NCBI GenBank assembly: GCA_002189035.1
Contig: NEEC01000002.1
Span: 2,480,001 to 2,544,000 of the forward strand
Length of the DNA: 64,000 nt
DNA from: Utricularia gibba
Taxonomy: Eukaryota; Streptophyta; Magnoliopsida; Lamiales; Lentibulariaceae
Reading direction: 5' to 3'
The position numbers and the translations under genes were made by a program. This document shows positions 33,585 to 46,152 of the stretch, one piece after another (position 1 is the stretch's first letter; each line of letters starts with the position of its first letter). Under the pieces are notes generated by a model, which searched no databases, was not told the DNA's origin, and saw only the letters and a program-made list of their open reading frames with translations.

Positions 33585-35944
33585 ATGAAGGGGATGCCCT
33601 TGCCCTCTGAGTTTCAGGAGAAGGGAGTGCTGAACTTGGAGCTAATTGTGAAAAACCAAGGCTTTTTCTCGAGTAGTTGTGCTGAGTTGTACCAGGGGAA
33701 CTGCTTCTTCAACAACGGTTTTGGTGAGCCAACTTCTGTCCTGGATTCTGTTACAACTCCCAGCCAGCTCACATCTTCCTCGACACTGTCTTCATCTCTC
33801 GGCGGCGGCGGGGGCGGGGGTGGGGAGGAGCTGCTTCCACGGATTCTGCGGGTGTGGCTTTGGTATCCGAGGCGGACCCATCTAGCAAATGGCAGCAGCA
33901 AGATTCAACCACTGCCACGAGCACAAATGCTGGGGGACCTGGCTCGGGGCACCTCCCCATTGCTGCTTCTCTTGTGATTGAAGACGCCGTAGCCGGAAGC
34001 GGAGAACACCCGCAGAGATTTGCCATGGAGGACTGGGATACTGTATTTTCCGAGTCTGCCGCTGTGTCTCCGAGTCAAGAGCAGTCTATTCTCCGGTGGT
34101 TTATGGGTGACGTGGAAGACCCTGCTGTAGCGAACCTGAACAAGGTCCTTCAAATTGGCGGCGGCGGCGGTGGTGGTAGTATAATGCCACCAGCGGAGTT
34201 CGATTTTAGCGGTGTCTACGGCTCTGTGGATCAGGGTTTTGCTGCAAACCATGTGAGTGCCAGTTTCATGCCCACTCTCCCCGTCTTCCCCAACAACAAC
34301 AGATCCAGCGCTGAAAAGCTTGGTTTTTTACCCAATTCCACGCCGCCGAACCTGAAGCTTTCTCCAAATTCACACAGCCTGCTCTGTTCCTCTCCAGATT
34401 TCAACAACTTGGGTTCCATGGCTTTCAAACATCAAACACCATTTGATTCTTCTGTTGAAATAAAGCCTCACATTTTCAATTCTGGCGTACTGATGAACCA
34501 GCAGTCCCAAAACACTTCCTTTTTCTTTCCCCTGTCATACGCACCGCAGCAAGGACAAAGTAGTATTTTTCACCCCCCTCAGGCCAAAAGACAGATTGCC
34601 GGTGGACTGTGCGACGGCGGTCCTCATACCGTCGGCCAGATCTCAAAAGGCCCTTTCGTAGATACCGGCCAGCATGAGCTTTGCATGGGAAGGATGCCTT
34701 TAGGTCTCCAGCAGCAAGTTCCTCATCAGCTCCAATTTCCTCCAAATTATCTCCCCCAGCGGCCAATGACAGAAGAACAGAAGCCAAATTTTGTTCCTTT
34801 GAACGATTTAGAGAACTGTCATCAGCAACAGCAGTCTACAATTGCTCAGTTGCACAAGGCGGCGGAGCTACTCCATACAGGGAATCTAGCACTCGCGCAC
34901 GGGATATTGGCGCGGCTCAATCACCAGCTCTCACCCATCGGCAAGCCCTTTTGTCGGGCTGCCTTCCATTGCAAGGAGGCGTTACAGTTGCTCCTCCATT
35001 GCACCAGCAATAAGTTGAATATTCCCTATTCGACTGCTCTGCCCCATTTGACACTATTTTCGAAGATCGGAGCTTACAAGTCGTTCTCAGAGATTTCCCC
35101 ACTCGTACAGTTCGCAAACTTCACTTCCAACCAAGCTATAATTGAAGCATTGGAGGGATCTGACCGGATTCGCATCATTGATTTCGATATCGGGTACGGT
35201 GGCCAATGGGCTTCTCTAATGCAGGAGCTGGCGCTGCGGATCGGTGGCGCTCCTTCGATAAAGATCACTGCTTTGGTATCTCCCATGACTCATGATCAGC
35301 TAGAACTCAGTCTTACCCGAGAAAACCTGATACAATTTGCAAGGGAGATCAATATCTCACTCGAGTTTGATCTCGTGAGTATTGATTCATTGAGCTCTGG
35401 ATCCTTGCTGATGCCCCCACACGCACCAGAGAATGAAGCAATCGCTGTGAATCTTCCTGCCGCATCCCTTGTAAATTATCAGTTCTCACTGCCTCTGGTT
35501 CTTAGGTTCGTGAAGCAGCTGTCGCCCAGAATTGTGGTCTCCATGGACAGGGGGTGCGATAGGACTGATCTCTCCTTCGCTAACGTTGTGACTCATGCTC
35601 TGCAATCATACACAAGCCTAATGGAGTCTCTTGATGCTGCTGCTGCTGCTGCAAATGTGCCTGTGGATTCTATCCAAAGGATTGAGCGATTCTTGCTACA
35701 GCCCGGGATCGAAATGTTGATCCTGGGCCGTTTTCGTGCTCCGGAGAAGATGCAGCACTGGAGGTCCATGTTTTTGTCAGCTGGTTTCTCCCCTGTAACC
35801 TTCAGCCACTTCGCAGATGCGCAGGCAGAATGTATTATCAAAAGGGCCTCTGTTGGAGGATTTCAAGTGGAGAAGAGACAGTCTTCTCTTGTTCTCTGCT
35901 GGCAACGCAAGGAGCTGATTTCAGCTTCAGCTTGGAGAGGCTGA
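33585..35944 (+). CDS. HAM: GRAS transcription factor, HAIRY MERISTEM (SCL6/22/27) type, frameshifted
   Basis: Nuclear GRAS-family regulator of shoot meristem maintenance, ~785 residues, intronless. The N-terminus MKGMPLPSEFQEKGVLNLE and the segment PTSVLDSVTTPS are HAM hallmarks, as is EQSILRWFMGDVEDP. The GRAS domain follows: LHR I (AAELLHTGNLALAHGILARL), VHIID variant RIRIIDFDIGYGGQWAS, later PFYRE-like blocks, and a C-terminal SAW motif (SASAWRG). A miR171 site overlaps LHR I. The frame must shift once in the glycine-coding G-run at about 33800-33826: upstream codons are in one frame, the conserved ASTDSAGVALVSEADPSSKW in another. Sequencing error in the homopolymer or a true mutation would both explain this; initiation at 34025 is an alternative. 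Relatives from memory: At3g60630 and At2g45160. Confidence 0.92.
34903..34923 (+). promoter_or_regulatory. miR171 target site
   Basis: A 21-nt stretch encoding ILARLN (starting GATATTGGCG, ending GCTCAATCA) is, as I recall mature miR171, perfectly complementary to it. HAM-type GRAS mRNAs are cleaved at this conserved position. Confidence 0.93.
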
Positions 35945-36552
35945 ACTCCATTTATCACTTACTGACTGTTGCACTCACTATCCCTAGTTATTCGCTTAGA
36001 TTTGCGTATCAGTTCCATCGTATGACTACTAATTTTGATGCTTTTGAATTCTTCTGCAAGGCTGTTGGACAAAAACAAAACAAAACAGAACAAACAAGAC
36101 ATGATGCTTCTGCTGCTGTTCTATCTTTGAAACAAGGAACTCAGAAAGCTTATGAATTTCACTAGTTGCTTCTTTCATCTGATTTTCCTGCTACATCTCA
36201 TAGCTGTTCTGCATGTCTCATGCATGCATTCCTACACATATGTACGTGTCTCAAGAACAGAGATGAATCTACGAATGCGCAGTTCTATATGTTTATTCAA
36301 TCAAAGAAGTAGCAACTGCAGCACATAATCCATCCTCTTGCTATTTATGGTCGAGGAGTATGCAAGGAACTTGGAGGATTAAGTTTCCCTGGCCCAAAAT
36401 TCTAAGGAGAACTACGCCTTTTTCAGGCACCAATAATGTGAGTTGTGTCAACGGCAAAATCACCATCACAGAGCACATAGTTACCTCGTTGTAAGTTGTC
36501 ATGGTCGTAGGGATGTCGCCTGGCCACACCGGAATCCGGCAGCATTTGTTTA
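35945..36552. other. Convergent 3' flanks of GRAS and CDP-DAG synthase
   Basis: No gene. Likely the 3' UTRs of both convergent genes. Confidence 0.6.
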
Positions 36553-38649
36553 TCAAACTCCAAAGAGGGGTAAGAATGTTTTAACGAATGCATAAGCCAG
36601 TGCTCCTGTAAAGATGTAGCTATCTGTCCTGTCAAGAACACCACCTGAATGAACCAATAACAATTATAGGATTAGAGATGAAGGGAATTCATAGCTCCAT
36701 GTAGTCAAACTTGGAAGATGTATGCAGGCTGTAGTAGCTGATGCCATGAGAAGAACAGATGCATCAAAACAAGATCGAGTGGCCTAACCATGTCCAGGTA
36801 TAAGTGAACCTGAATCTTTGACACCAGCATCACGCTTGATCATGGACTCGGTAAGATCGCCAAATAGGGAGCCGAGGAAGATCAGAAACCCAAGCGCAAC
36901 AGAACTGAGATAAATTGGATAGAGAACAGCTTACACACAATGCCACTGGGTATGAAAACAAAACGGAAGAGAATGACTGTAAGAAAACAAAGGGTGAAGA
37001 AAGAACCTAAGAGAAGATGCAGGCCAGCCAAAGATCCTGCTTAGGAACACTGAAGTTGCTATGCAACCACCTAATCCAAAGAGAACCCCTTCCCATGTCT
37101 TTTTTGGACTGACTGTAGTGAGTGGAGTTCGACCAAAGACCTGTAACACATTGTGCATACATCAAGGGTCGGGCCTGTAGCAGAAATGTTTAGGATTGGC
37201 GAGAAATGGATACCTTTCCACCAAAGAAAGCAAATGTATCAGCTGCTATAACACTGGAAATTGAGACCAAGGTGGCCACAAGACCAACAGTCCACAGAGT
37301 TGGCCCTCCAAGAAGAATGGGCCAAGAAGCTGCTGATCCTATAACAAGTACATGCGTGGATTTAAAACAATGTGCCATACTTGCTGGTCAAGACGTTTTC
37401 TCATCACTATTGATCCTAATGTCGGCCAAATAACTAGGAAAAAGAAATGGGAAAACGAAAGTTTTCATTGTAAAAAATGAATTCACATTACACACATACT
37501 GATGAAGTAGAGTACAACGAGTTCCACAAAGAACACGAAACTGAACTAATCTTACTTGTGTTCAGACCTGGGGCTGCCAAACCACACCTTAGCTTAACCC
37601 AGAAACAAGGAAGAAATCCACAATAAAATAATCCAAACATCGTACTGCTAAGCTGAGCAAAACGTGGACTTCCTCGTTGCAAGATCAGAGCCACAGCAAC
37701 GAAAAAGGCCGCAAATGTGACTGAGATGTCAATATTCCCATAGTATCTGACAGGGTAGGCAGAATCAAATTCAGCAAATAACGAAAATTAATATATTATG
37801 ATAGCAGAAAGGTTCTTGCTTCATGAGGGGCCTAAATAATAGACAAAGAAAAAGCTCTTACAGAGTAAGAATAGGCATCACACAACAGATAACAGAACAA
37901 GCTCTTGATACGAATCGAGGGGGAGGAGCCATTCCAGCTGAAATTCCACGACTCCTGACTAACTCAAAATACTCCCTGGCTCCAACAAAAACTGCCGCAG
38001 CAAGTGTAATAGTGTATACCCATCCACCCGCGAGCACTACTCCTGCTGCAGATAAACCGATTCCCAGACCAAAAACAACCCTTTTCTGTAATCCGCTCGT
38101 TTTCAGTCTGTGACTTGATTCCAAGGCACCTTCACTGGACATCTGTACACATTTCCTAATATCCATGTTAAAGTAAAGCTTGCAGCTGGAAGATGCACAT
38201 AGAATGTTCCCTTTATTTAACCATGGCGATTTCAAAAGGCAATTACATATCCCACATTTTCATTCGAATTCAATTTTGTTTTCTTTTTCCATCTGCATAC
38301 TTACGCAGCTACAGCCTTAAAAATCATGAAGAGCAACAGATGTTCACGTATACAAACACGAGTATACAAAAATTATTACCTTTTCACCATTGCCGATCCA
38401 TTCGGGTTGCCTGGCCTCCACGGCTGACACTCGCAGCCGGCGTTGCGTCACCAAATCCTTCCTGAAAATTCCAAAATACCCTTGGTCGCCACCAACATCT
38501 ACCGCCAATCGGACCCTGTATCTTTGAAAATTCCGCGTAGCAACCGTAAATTTCAGTAAGCCCCGGGGCCTGTGGCGAGAATCAGAGTGCAGGTAGCGGC
38601 AGCAACAGCAGGACTTGAACGAAAAGGGAACTGACGCGTATTCCACCAT
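36553..38649 (-). CDS. CDS4/CDS5: Plastid CDP-diacylglycerol synthase (phosphatidate cytidylyltransferase)
   Basis: Makes CDP-diacylglycerol from phosphatidate and CTP for plastid phosphatidylglycerol synthesis. 402 residues from seven exons on the minus strand: 38380-38649, 37862-38142, 37556-37746, 37214-37338, 37007-37140, 36789-36904, 36553-36644. The first ~90 residues are Ser/Arg/Cys-rich and look like a plastid transit peptide ([20 protein letters not shown]). Several membrane helices follow ([20 protein letters not shown] onward). The C-terminal cytidylyltransferase signature is complete across the last two exons: [14 protein letters not shown], then [12 protein letters not shown]. 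Exon 2 was started at ATGTCCAGTG because the upstream acceptors break the frame. Arabidopsis homologues from memory are At3g60620 and At2g45150, also next to HAM and VAP27 genes. Confidence 0.94.
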
Positions 38650-38969
38650 CGGAACGACGACTCAAATCTGGAAAACGGAATTCCAGACGCCGGTCCAAAG
38701 CATCCCAACCGGCCAGATTCGCTCCTCGGAAGCCACAACCGATGAGGTGTCACCAGATCGAAATGATAGTCATTCAAAATAATAATAATAATAAATACTT
38801 TTTGCTTTCAGTCGGATACTTGAACCCGAATGGATCCACGGTGTGGTTTGTGCATCTTTGTGTCATTATTATTATTATCATTACAATAAATAAAGAAATT
38901 CTTACAAAATGATTTGTAGAATTGTAGTAAATTACAAATTTCCTATTATTATTATTATTATCATTATTC

Positions 38970-39042
38970 TTAGAGTATGTTTGATATTTTAGTATAAAAT
39001 ATTACTCCGAATGTATACTATTATCAAACAATCTCTTATTAT
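38970..39042. repeat. Short palindromic MITE-like sequence
   Basis: TGTTTGATATTTTAGTATA and TATACTATTATCAAACA face each other across ~25 bp. Similar GTTTGATA...TATAC ends occur in the AT-rich repeats near 25.8 and 60.4 kb. Confidence 0.4.
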
Positions 39043-39295
39043 TATTAGGAGTACCCGAGAAAAACTTGCATGATTAGTGGATAATTAAACTCCAAAATAA
39101 GTTAATTTCAAAGGCAGGTGGGAGAGTAACAAGCAGCAGACGGTACTAATAATGAATGAAGCAGCAATGGATAGCATCATCACCACGCCGCAGAATCAAA
39201 GCACGACGCTCAATGCTTTCTACCACAAAACAGACGGCTAAAAACTTGATCAGTCTTCTGCGGGAAAAATAGCTCTAACTTCTGTCTCAAACCAC

Positions 39296-41219
39296 TCACA
39301 CTCTCTTGAGGATGTACCCCAACAAAACACCCGCCAGGGCGGCCACCACAAGATAGATGACTGGAATGCCGTTGCTTTTCCGGGTTTGACGCCTCAGCAC
39401 CTCCTGCGGGGTATGATGCCCCGTGTGGTAAGTTATTGAACAAGAGGATGGGGAAAACTGAGATTTCAGAAGCTGTTGGGATGATCCTGAAATGCTTACC
39501 AATTCCCGCTCGAGCTTCTGATTAAGCTGGAGAGCAGATCTCTTCTCCTCTGTCAGGTTGGAAACCAAGGACTGACCCTGCAATTTGGGGGAGAAACGAC
39601 ACAATGATGAGGAAAAGACCCTTCAGCGTTCACCAGAAAAATAGGAGAAATTATCATCCAACTTGACTCTTTCTATGTCTCCCTCTACATAGTGCTTAGC
39701 GCATTACCCAGTCTTTGAATCAAGTAATGTGGCCCTTGAAATATTAGCAGCACAAAGCATCTCAAGAAAGCAATACAACTCTTCATAAAACATCGATTAT
39801 ATTTGATAATGAAGTCCACCAGGTTGCATGAGATGCAAGAGAATCTCTAGCTAACATCTTGTGTTTTTCTATAGAATTAATTCAAGGTTTATTTTCCTGC
39901 TTTCGCTTAGATAATGAGAACATAAAAACATCTTCTTTATAGTACCAGAAGAAAAGGATTTTTCAATTTTAAGGCAACTTCGAAATAACACTATCATAGT
40001 ATCAGACTTAACCTCAGTTGTGGTTTCCTTCTGTTCACCCAATGCTTTAAACATCTGCAATAATAAAAGAGATGGGAAGATTGTGATGCATTACAAAACT
40101 GATGACATTTAAGAATTGTACAATCCATTCAAACAAATAAAAGATCCCACGACTCACAGCATTAGAATCAGAATATTGATAGGCTGCCCCATTGTCCGAC
40201 ACAGAGTCACGCGGTGAGGAGCCTTCCTCCACTCCCTCATAAACTGGAGAAGGTGGCCTTGGAGGTGGAACATACACAACTCTCAACTTGTTCTCATCAA
40301 CATGGTTTCCAGACTCTTTGTTGAACTGATAAAAGATGTAAACACTGGTCAAAGAACATTTTTTTTTTTAACATCAACCCGCAACTCTAATCAACTTATC
40401 AAGGTCACTGACAAGCCACACACCATTTCTGCAGTAATATCCTTTACTGTTGATCCAGGGCTAGCTACGACACTCTGGAGGAGAAATTTATCCTTGCACT
40501 GCATGTCTGGAGGAGCCTCCTTTTGTGCTTGCATTGTAACTGAAGGGCATAAATTATGAATCAGAAAACCATAAATTACTAGCACTGCGGATCGGAATAC
40601 ACCGCGAGTCCTCCGTTCCTCTTAGGCGAAAGCGGAAGGATGAAATAAAAATCCATTACCTACAACATCACATGTAGAGTGAGGAATGACGACTCCCGTA
40701 TTCGGTCTCACGCAATACTTTTTGGGGTTAGTTGTTTTCACCTGGAACGGGTTCATCAAATCATCATGAAACGGAGATACTACACAATGTCATCGCAAAA
40801 TTCCTCCTTTACATTATCTCACGTCTGACCGTAGGGATAATACGCTGAAAATCATAACATTGAGGAAGGAAGCAGCAGCATGATACCTTGAATGCAACAT
40901 AATTATCCGATTTGTTGATCAATTGCAGGGAACACGAGATCTGCTTCTTCAATTCGACTTTCAACACACCAAGGAAAAAGAATTGGATAAAAAAAAATTA
41001 GACGCGTGGAAGAAAATTCAAAGCCCAGAAGGCAGACAACCGAATAAAATCGGCAGATATCGAAAATGAACACGAAACAAGAATCCTTCCAAATCGGCAA
41101 TCAAAACTTCAAAAAAAAAAAAAAAAAACCCACGGCGAGGTATAAAAAAACAAGGGAAAGAAATTACAAGGAAATTGAAGCTCGAGCGGTTCGATCTGGA
41201 GAAGCTCTCCGTTACTCAT
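39296..41219 (-). CDS. VAP27: VAP27-type ER membrane contact-site protein
   Basis: Vesicle-associated-membrane-protein-associated protein of 270 residues, ER-anchored, binding FFAT-type partners at contact sites. Exons on the minus strand: 41168-41219, 40887-40957, 40660-40741, 40424-40539, 40158-40325, 40013-40054, 39296-39577. The N-terminal MSP domain runs MSNGELLQIEPLELQFP through VKTTNPKKYCVRPNTG and MQAQKEAPPDMQCKDKF. Then come the proline-rich VYVPPPRPPSPVYEG, a coiled coil (LTEEKRSALQLNQKLERE) and a C-terminal tail anchor (GIPVIYLVVAALAGVLLGYI) ending LKRV. It is the only complete VAP27 copy here; two more are truncated. Relatives from memory: At3g60600 (VAP27-1) and At2g45140 (PVA12). 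Confidence 0.95.
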
Positions 41220-41562
41220 TTCTGACAGAAAATTGACGAAAAAATGACTTTTTCCGGCAGCGGTGGCGGATCCCGGCGCACAATTCGAGAGAAATAACAG
41301 AACAGGAAGAAGAGATCTGGTTTTCCAACCACCAGAATCTCCCCTTTTAAACATTGCTTTTTTTTAACAACCTTTTTCCAAAATTATATTTTCTTTTGCA
41401 ACATTATTCCTGAAAAATAATACACAAAAACTCCATTCATAATTTGTAGTTAAACATTGCGAAATGGTAGATATTATACATCAAACACGCGTTCACTCTC
41501 AGTGTATAAGGCTGTTAACAGTCGTTAATTTATTTATGATAAAAAGAAAACCACAGCTCCGA

Positions 41563-42227
41563 TCACACCATCAGTAGCCTGCGCGGCGGCGGCGGTGCCT
41601 GGATGTCGGAATTAGCTTCAGTTTCTCCGGCGGAGTCGCGGCGAAGGAGATTCCAGTTATCCCAATTCACTGCAACAATCAGAGCAATAGAGAGAACAAC
41701 AGCTGGAATGAAAGAGAAACGCGTAGGCATGAAGAACGCGAGGAACGCGAAGAGAGCAAAGGCAGCAGAGGCGGAAGCAGCTCCGTAAAAAAGGCGCTCT
41801 TTTTTCCAGTGGGGGTAAATGATGGTGAGAATGTGTAGAGTTGAATACACAAAGAGAGACGTGAGGAAGATCCACAGCACAGGAACACTGTTCAGGTTCG
41901 TCTTGTCGTGTAGAAAGGTGAGGAGAAGAGAAGTCGCGACGGGGAATATGGATTTGGTGAGAAATTTGAAAATCTCAATCAGCTTCTCCGTCATGGAGGT
42001 CGTAGAATCGGAGAAGATGGTGGCGTGGACTGTCCCGGCGAAGGTTTGGCCTGGCACGGAGAAATTGATGAGGATGTGGTGCCTGGTGACATGAAGAATT
42101 TCATTGTCGTTTCACAAAGATACTGAGCTAACTGTAAGTGAACAGGAACAATTGTTTCGGTTTCATACCTTGGCGCGAACGAGGGTTCCGCCGTGCCTTA
42201 GCCGCGTGCGTCCTGGTAAGCAGCCAT
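41563..42227 (-). pseudogene. TM1 membrane-protein pseudogene (copy B)
   Basis: Exon 1 (42169-42227) begins MAAYQDARG but codon 10 is TAA (42198-42200) where the arm copies have the tyrosine codon TAT. Exon 2 (41563-42082) is fully open: INFSVPGQTFAGTVHATIF, MTEKLIEIFKFLTKSIFPVA, PVLWIFLTSLFVYSTLHILT, the alanine-rich helix, the NWDNWNLL motif and the APPPPRRLLMV end. A protein could only arise by initiation at a later site or by readthrough. A TATATAA-like box lies on the minus strand near 42258-42265. It is directly upstream of the intact VAP27 gene in the same orientation. Confidence 0.7.
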
Positions 42228-42376
42228 TCCGGTTTATGTAAGAGGGGAGGAGGATATTTATATAAGAGGGGGGGATTCAGGAATCACGATCAGGAGGCTG
42301 ATCATTTCTTGGCTATTTCGGTAATTGTACACAGAGGGCCCACTTTTTCCACACAGGCAGCCAAACCGTGGTTCGG

Positions 42377-42486
42377 TTTTGAAATTATATTTCTAACCAT
42401 GGTTCGGTTTTGTGTTATAAACCGTGGTTCCAGGCACTCAATTTTGAAATTATATTTCTAACCATGGTTCGGTTTTGTGTTATAAA
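42377..42486. repeat. Two-copy direct repeat
   Basis: A 45-bp unit (TTTTGAAATTATATTTCTAA... to ...TGTGTTATAAA) occurs at 42377-42421 and 42442-42486, a 65-bp period. It is linked to copies of AAACCGTGGTTC. Confidence 0.75.
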
Positions 42487-42499
42487 TTTTTTGAAGGAA

Positions 42500-42840
42500 C
42501 TATATTTAATTTCTTAAGATTCTAAAATTAGAAATTTAAATCTTATAATTAATTTTAGAAATTATTAAATTTATTGAATTTTTATTTTAAAGATTAAATA
42601 AGAGATTAATTCTAAAAATTATATTATTCAATTTTTATCTATTCTAAAAATACATTTATATTATAATATTAAATTATACAATAATTTAATATATTAAATT
42701 TTATAATATATCTTTTATTTTATTAAAATCAATATAATTTTATGTTATCTTATAAAATAATTTTACAATCTTAAATCAATTCTATTCATATAATTTTAAA
42801 ACTGACTATATTCTACATAATTTGAATTAAAAATTTAAAA
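42500..42840 (-). repeat. AT-rich dispersed repeat, family shared with 58.6 kb
   Basis: The reverse complement shares long blocks with 58600-58860 (TATGAATAGAATTGATTT-like, AAAATTTAATATATTAAATTA, ATAATATAAATGTATTTT). Non-coding, MITE-sized. Confidence 0.5.
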
Positions 42841-44183
42841 AACAGAGGAGGCCCAATCAATTTTATGGGAGAGATATAATTGTAGATTGGGCGTGGCTAA
42901 ACCCAAAAATAGCATTATATTTAATGGATATTTTATAATATAATATAATAGTATAATTTTTCTTATGGTATTCACAAACAATATACAATCACGAATATGC
43001 AATTCTTTTTTAAATATGATAGGAAATTGGCCCAAATTTGTTTACAATATCGTGATATCATTCATTAAAATAAGGAGAATGTCATGAAACTTTATAATAT
43101 GCATTACGAATTTTAATGTTTGTTGTCCACTCTGCACCAACCCTCAACCTTTATTAAAATCGCGTCCAATTTTTTCGACTCTCACTTTGCGTTGACTTAT
43201 ACGTTAAAGGGAACTCCATTTTGGGTGATATCCAGGATGCTTCCTTAATCAACGTGTGTATATTCACAAGAAAACCTTTTACTATTAAAGAAATCTGCAA
43301 CAATTTGCTTGACTAATGAATATGCGTAATCTGGTAGACGTTACACTTTGTGTGTTGATCTCCTTACATCCAATTCCTCTTCAGTAACATACTTCAACTC
43401 TGTAATTTTTTTTATTTGGTAATTTAATCAATTGTTTATTGTACATGTTTACCTGAAATGGAACATTAACAAGTTTGCTTTTTATCCTAGTGAATGTGGT
43501 GTAACATTCTTTACGATTCATGCATTATCATTACTTATGTTTGATGCATTTATAAACTATTTATACAACATATCATCGATTCTTGTGCATCTAATTCACA
43601 AAAGTGATAACTATTATTTTTAACAAATTCATTGTCCATTTTTTGGAATTTCAAGTGGTTTTTGAAGGGTGTTACAGTTTCTAAGAGATTGCAACAATTT
43701 GTTCTTATTTTTAAATGGATTGTAAGGTTTGATCGGGTGTTATGAGATGTTCCACTTTTGAAGTATATTACTGAATGTTATATTACTGAGTTTTATCAGT
43801 GCCATGTCCTTATTGTTATTGGGTGTGATTGTTCCATTGAATGTGAACGAGTGCAATTAAGTGAAAACGAGAATCAATTTCAAACATGAAAATTGTGTAA
43901 ATAATCCCAAGTAAAATGATAGGTTTGTGTTATTTGTAAAATTGTGTAAATAATCCTATTTGATAAATGCCCGCGCTGACAGATGCAGATGCAGGTAAGG
44001 GGAGAAGAGATATAGGAACACGAGGATAATTGAATAGAAGAGTTCAATCTGTCCCAATATCAGAATTCGAATACTGTTTAGAACACCATAAAACCTTACA
44101 ATTCCATACCGAGAAATTGGACAAAAAGATAGATCCGTAGATGATTGGGCCGCCTTGCCCACTATGTTACCCCTTCCCGCCGA

Positions 44184-44246
44184 ATGGCCGCCTTCCAGAA
44201 CGCACGGGGCTACGGCATGGCGGAACCCTGGTTCGGCTCCCAAGGT
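44184..44246 (+). pseudogene. Isolated TM1 exon-1 fragment
   Basis: Reads MAAFQNARGYGMAEPWFGSQ, clearly TM1 exon 1, followed by a possible donor (CAAG|GTGC) but no exon 2. It lies ~220 bp inside the inner edge of the right inverted-repeat arm and on the same strand as the intact right-arm TM1 gene. Confidence 0.75.
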
Positions 44247-46110
44247 GCTACTGTGGGGCCAGATGACCAGGAGTGACGTCGGACTGCGTAGCCTCACGCG
44301 GCTCTATATTTTGAAAACCAAAATAGATGACGTGGATAAAAAATTGGTTAAATAGATGTACTCCTCTATTTTGCTTTGGTAAATAGATAATGTTATTAAA
44401 ATATTAAATTATGTTTATTTAATTATTTATTTTTCATGAATTTAGATGTCAATAAACAATCTTATGTATTATTTTACATTAATAACTTGGAGGGGTTGCG
44501 TGGGGTCCACTAAAAGAAAGGATCCACTTAAGTGGCGTTGATTAGTTCGAGAAGTTATGGGCCCCGATGATCAACAGTGACTTGCCCTCGCCATTTTGTT
44601 TCCACGTTGGACTCCAACGGTTGGAGGAGTTGGTTGGGGTCCACTAAAAGAAAGGGCCCCGCATTGGAACGCTGATTTTATCCTATCCTATCCTATCCTT
44701 GAATAAACTTCTTTCAAGTTTGCATTCAATTTAAGAAATAAATTTTAATGATGTATTAGAGTGATTTCTATTTATATAAAAAACACTCCATGTTCTTCAA
44801 TTTGAAAATAAATAATTTTATTCATATGTTATGATTGAGTGATATTTTGATAATACATAGTTTGTAATAGCTAATAATAAAAGTTCCTGAACTAAATCTT
44901 AACAAATACATCCTAGACTTAATATATATTTTTTATTAATATTCACTTTTTTTAGTTTTGGTGAAATGTCATGATTCCAATCCACCGTCACAACATTAAT
45001 GGATGTTAGGTGCAGAAATTTTTCTTGGGGCGATAGGGGTCCCACGTCTCGTACACCGTCGGGGACGACCGCACGGAAACCAATAAGGTATAAACTAAAT
45101 AAGAATGATAAATGAAATAAATTGTTGTTATGTAACTTTAAAAAAAGATTACATAATGAAAATATGTTGTATTACAAAATGAGAAATCAATATTAAAATA
45201 AGAATTTACATAAAAAAAATAAATTTTAATTCACCAAATTATAAAAATAAAAAAATGAAATAATGATATTATTAGAAAAACGATCATGTTAGAATGAGTA
45301 TCATTTTTCATTTATTTTTTTATAAAAATTTTCATTTTAAAAAATGAAAACATGTCTGTTTTGCAAAACTGGTAATTTCTCATTTTGAGAATGAAAATGG
45401 TTGCAAAACATAGCCACAGGTACAAACACGGTGAGTATCTTTATTTTATTATTATTTTTATTAAAACTACAAATATGGTCCTAAGTTATTATAAAAATTA
45501 AATAATTCCAAAAAATACAATTATTAATCATATGATTGGTTTTATGTGTATTGACGTAATTCTTGTACATTCCAAAAATGTAAACTTTCTATTTGAATTT
45601 ATTATTTTAACATTTTGACCGTATTTTTACCATTAACTTATTCTTCACTTTATGTATAAAGTAGTCCTAAAATTTATTCTTTTATGTTGAATAAATTAAT
45701 GACGAAAGCAATGATGATTTCAATTTTTTTTAAAAAAAAAGACAAAAAATTTTAATTGGTAAATTTGAGTATAAATAATTATTTAACTCATATGAATGCC
45801 GCTCTCTTTAAATAAGTGAAGATTATAGTTTAAGTGGTGTATTAACTTTTCTCCAAAAAAAAAAAGAGTGTTTACTACGATTAAGATGATGCTTTTTCTC
45901 ACAGGTTCTAAGATGAGGATGCATTATTTATTGAAAAAAGATGAGGATGTCAAATCAAAAGGTGTTTAATAAGACAAAAGATTTCTCCAAAAAGACTTTT
46001 CATTATTTGTTGAAATAAAATGTGGATGTGAAATCGAAAGGTATTAGGCGTCACAGGTTGATCGTATGCGTCACTGGTTGAATAAATCGGCTAATTTCCT
46101 CAATGGTCCT

Positions 46111-46117
46111 TATAAAT
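46111..46117 (+). promoter_or_regulatory. TATA box of right-arm TM1 gene
   Basis: TATAAAT about 40 bp before the ATG, preserved in the left arm. Confidence 0.5.
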
Positions 46118-46152
46118 CCCCCCGCCCTCCAGGAAGCAATCCTCATCCGACA

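Larger units (their letters stand above)
42228..44183. other. AT-rich spacer
   Basis: No gene seen. It contains a two-copy direct repeat (42377-42486) and a palindrome-rich AT repeat (42500-42840). The rest is plain AT-rich sequence. Confidence 0.5.

Noticed and set aside
33679-34026. Overlapping frames on both strands in the GRAS N-terminal region
   Set aside because: Shadows of the GC-rich GRAS coding sequence.
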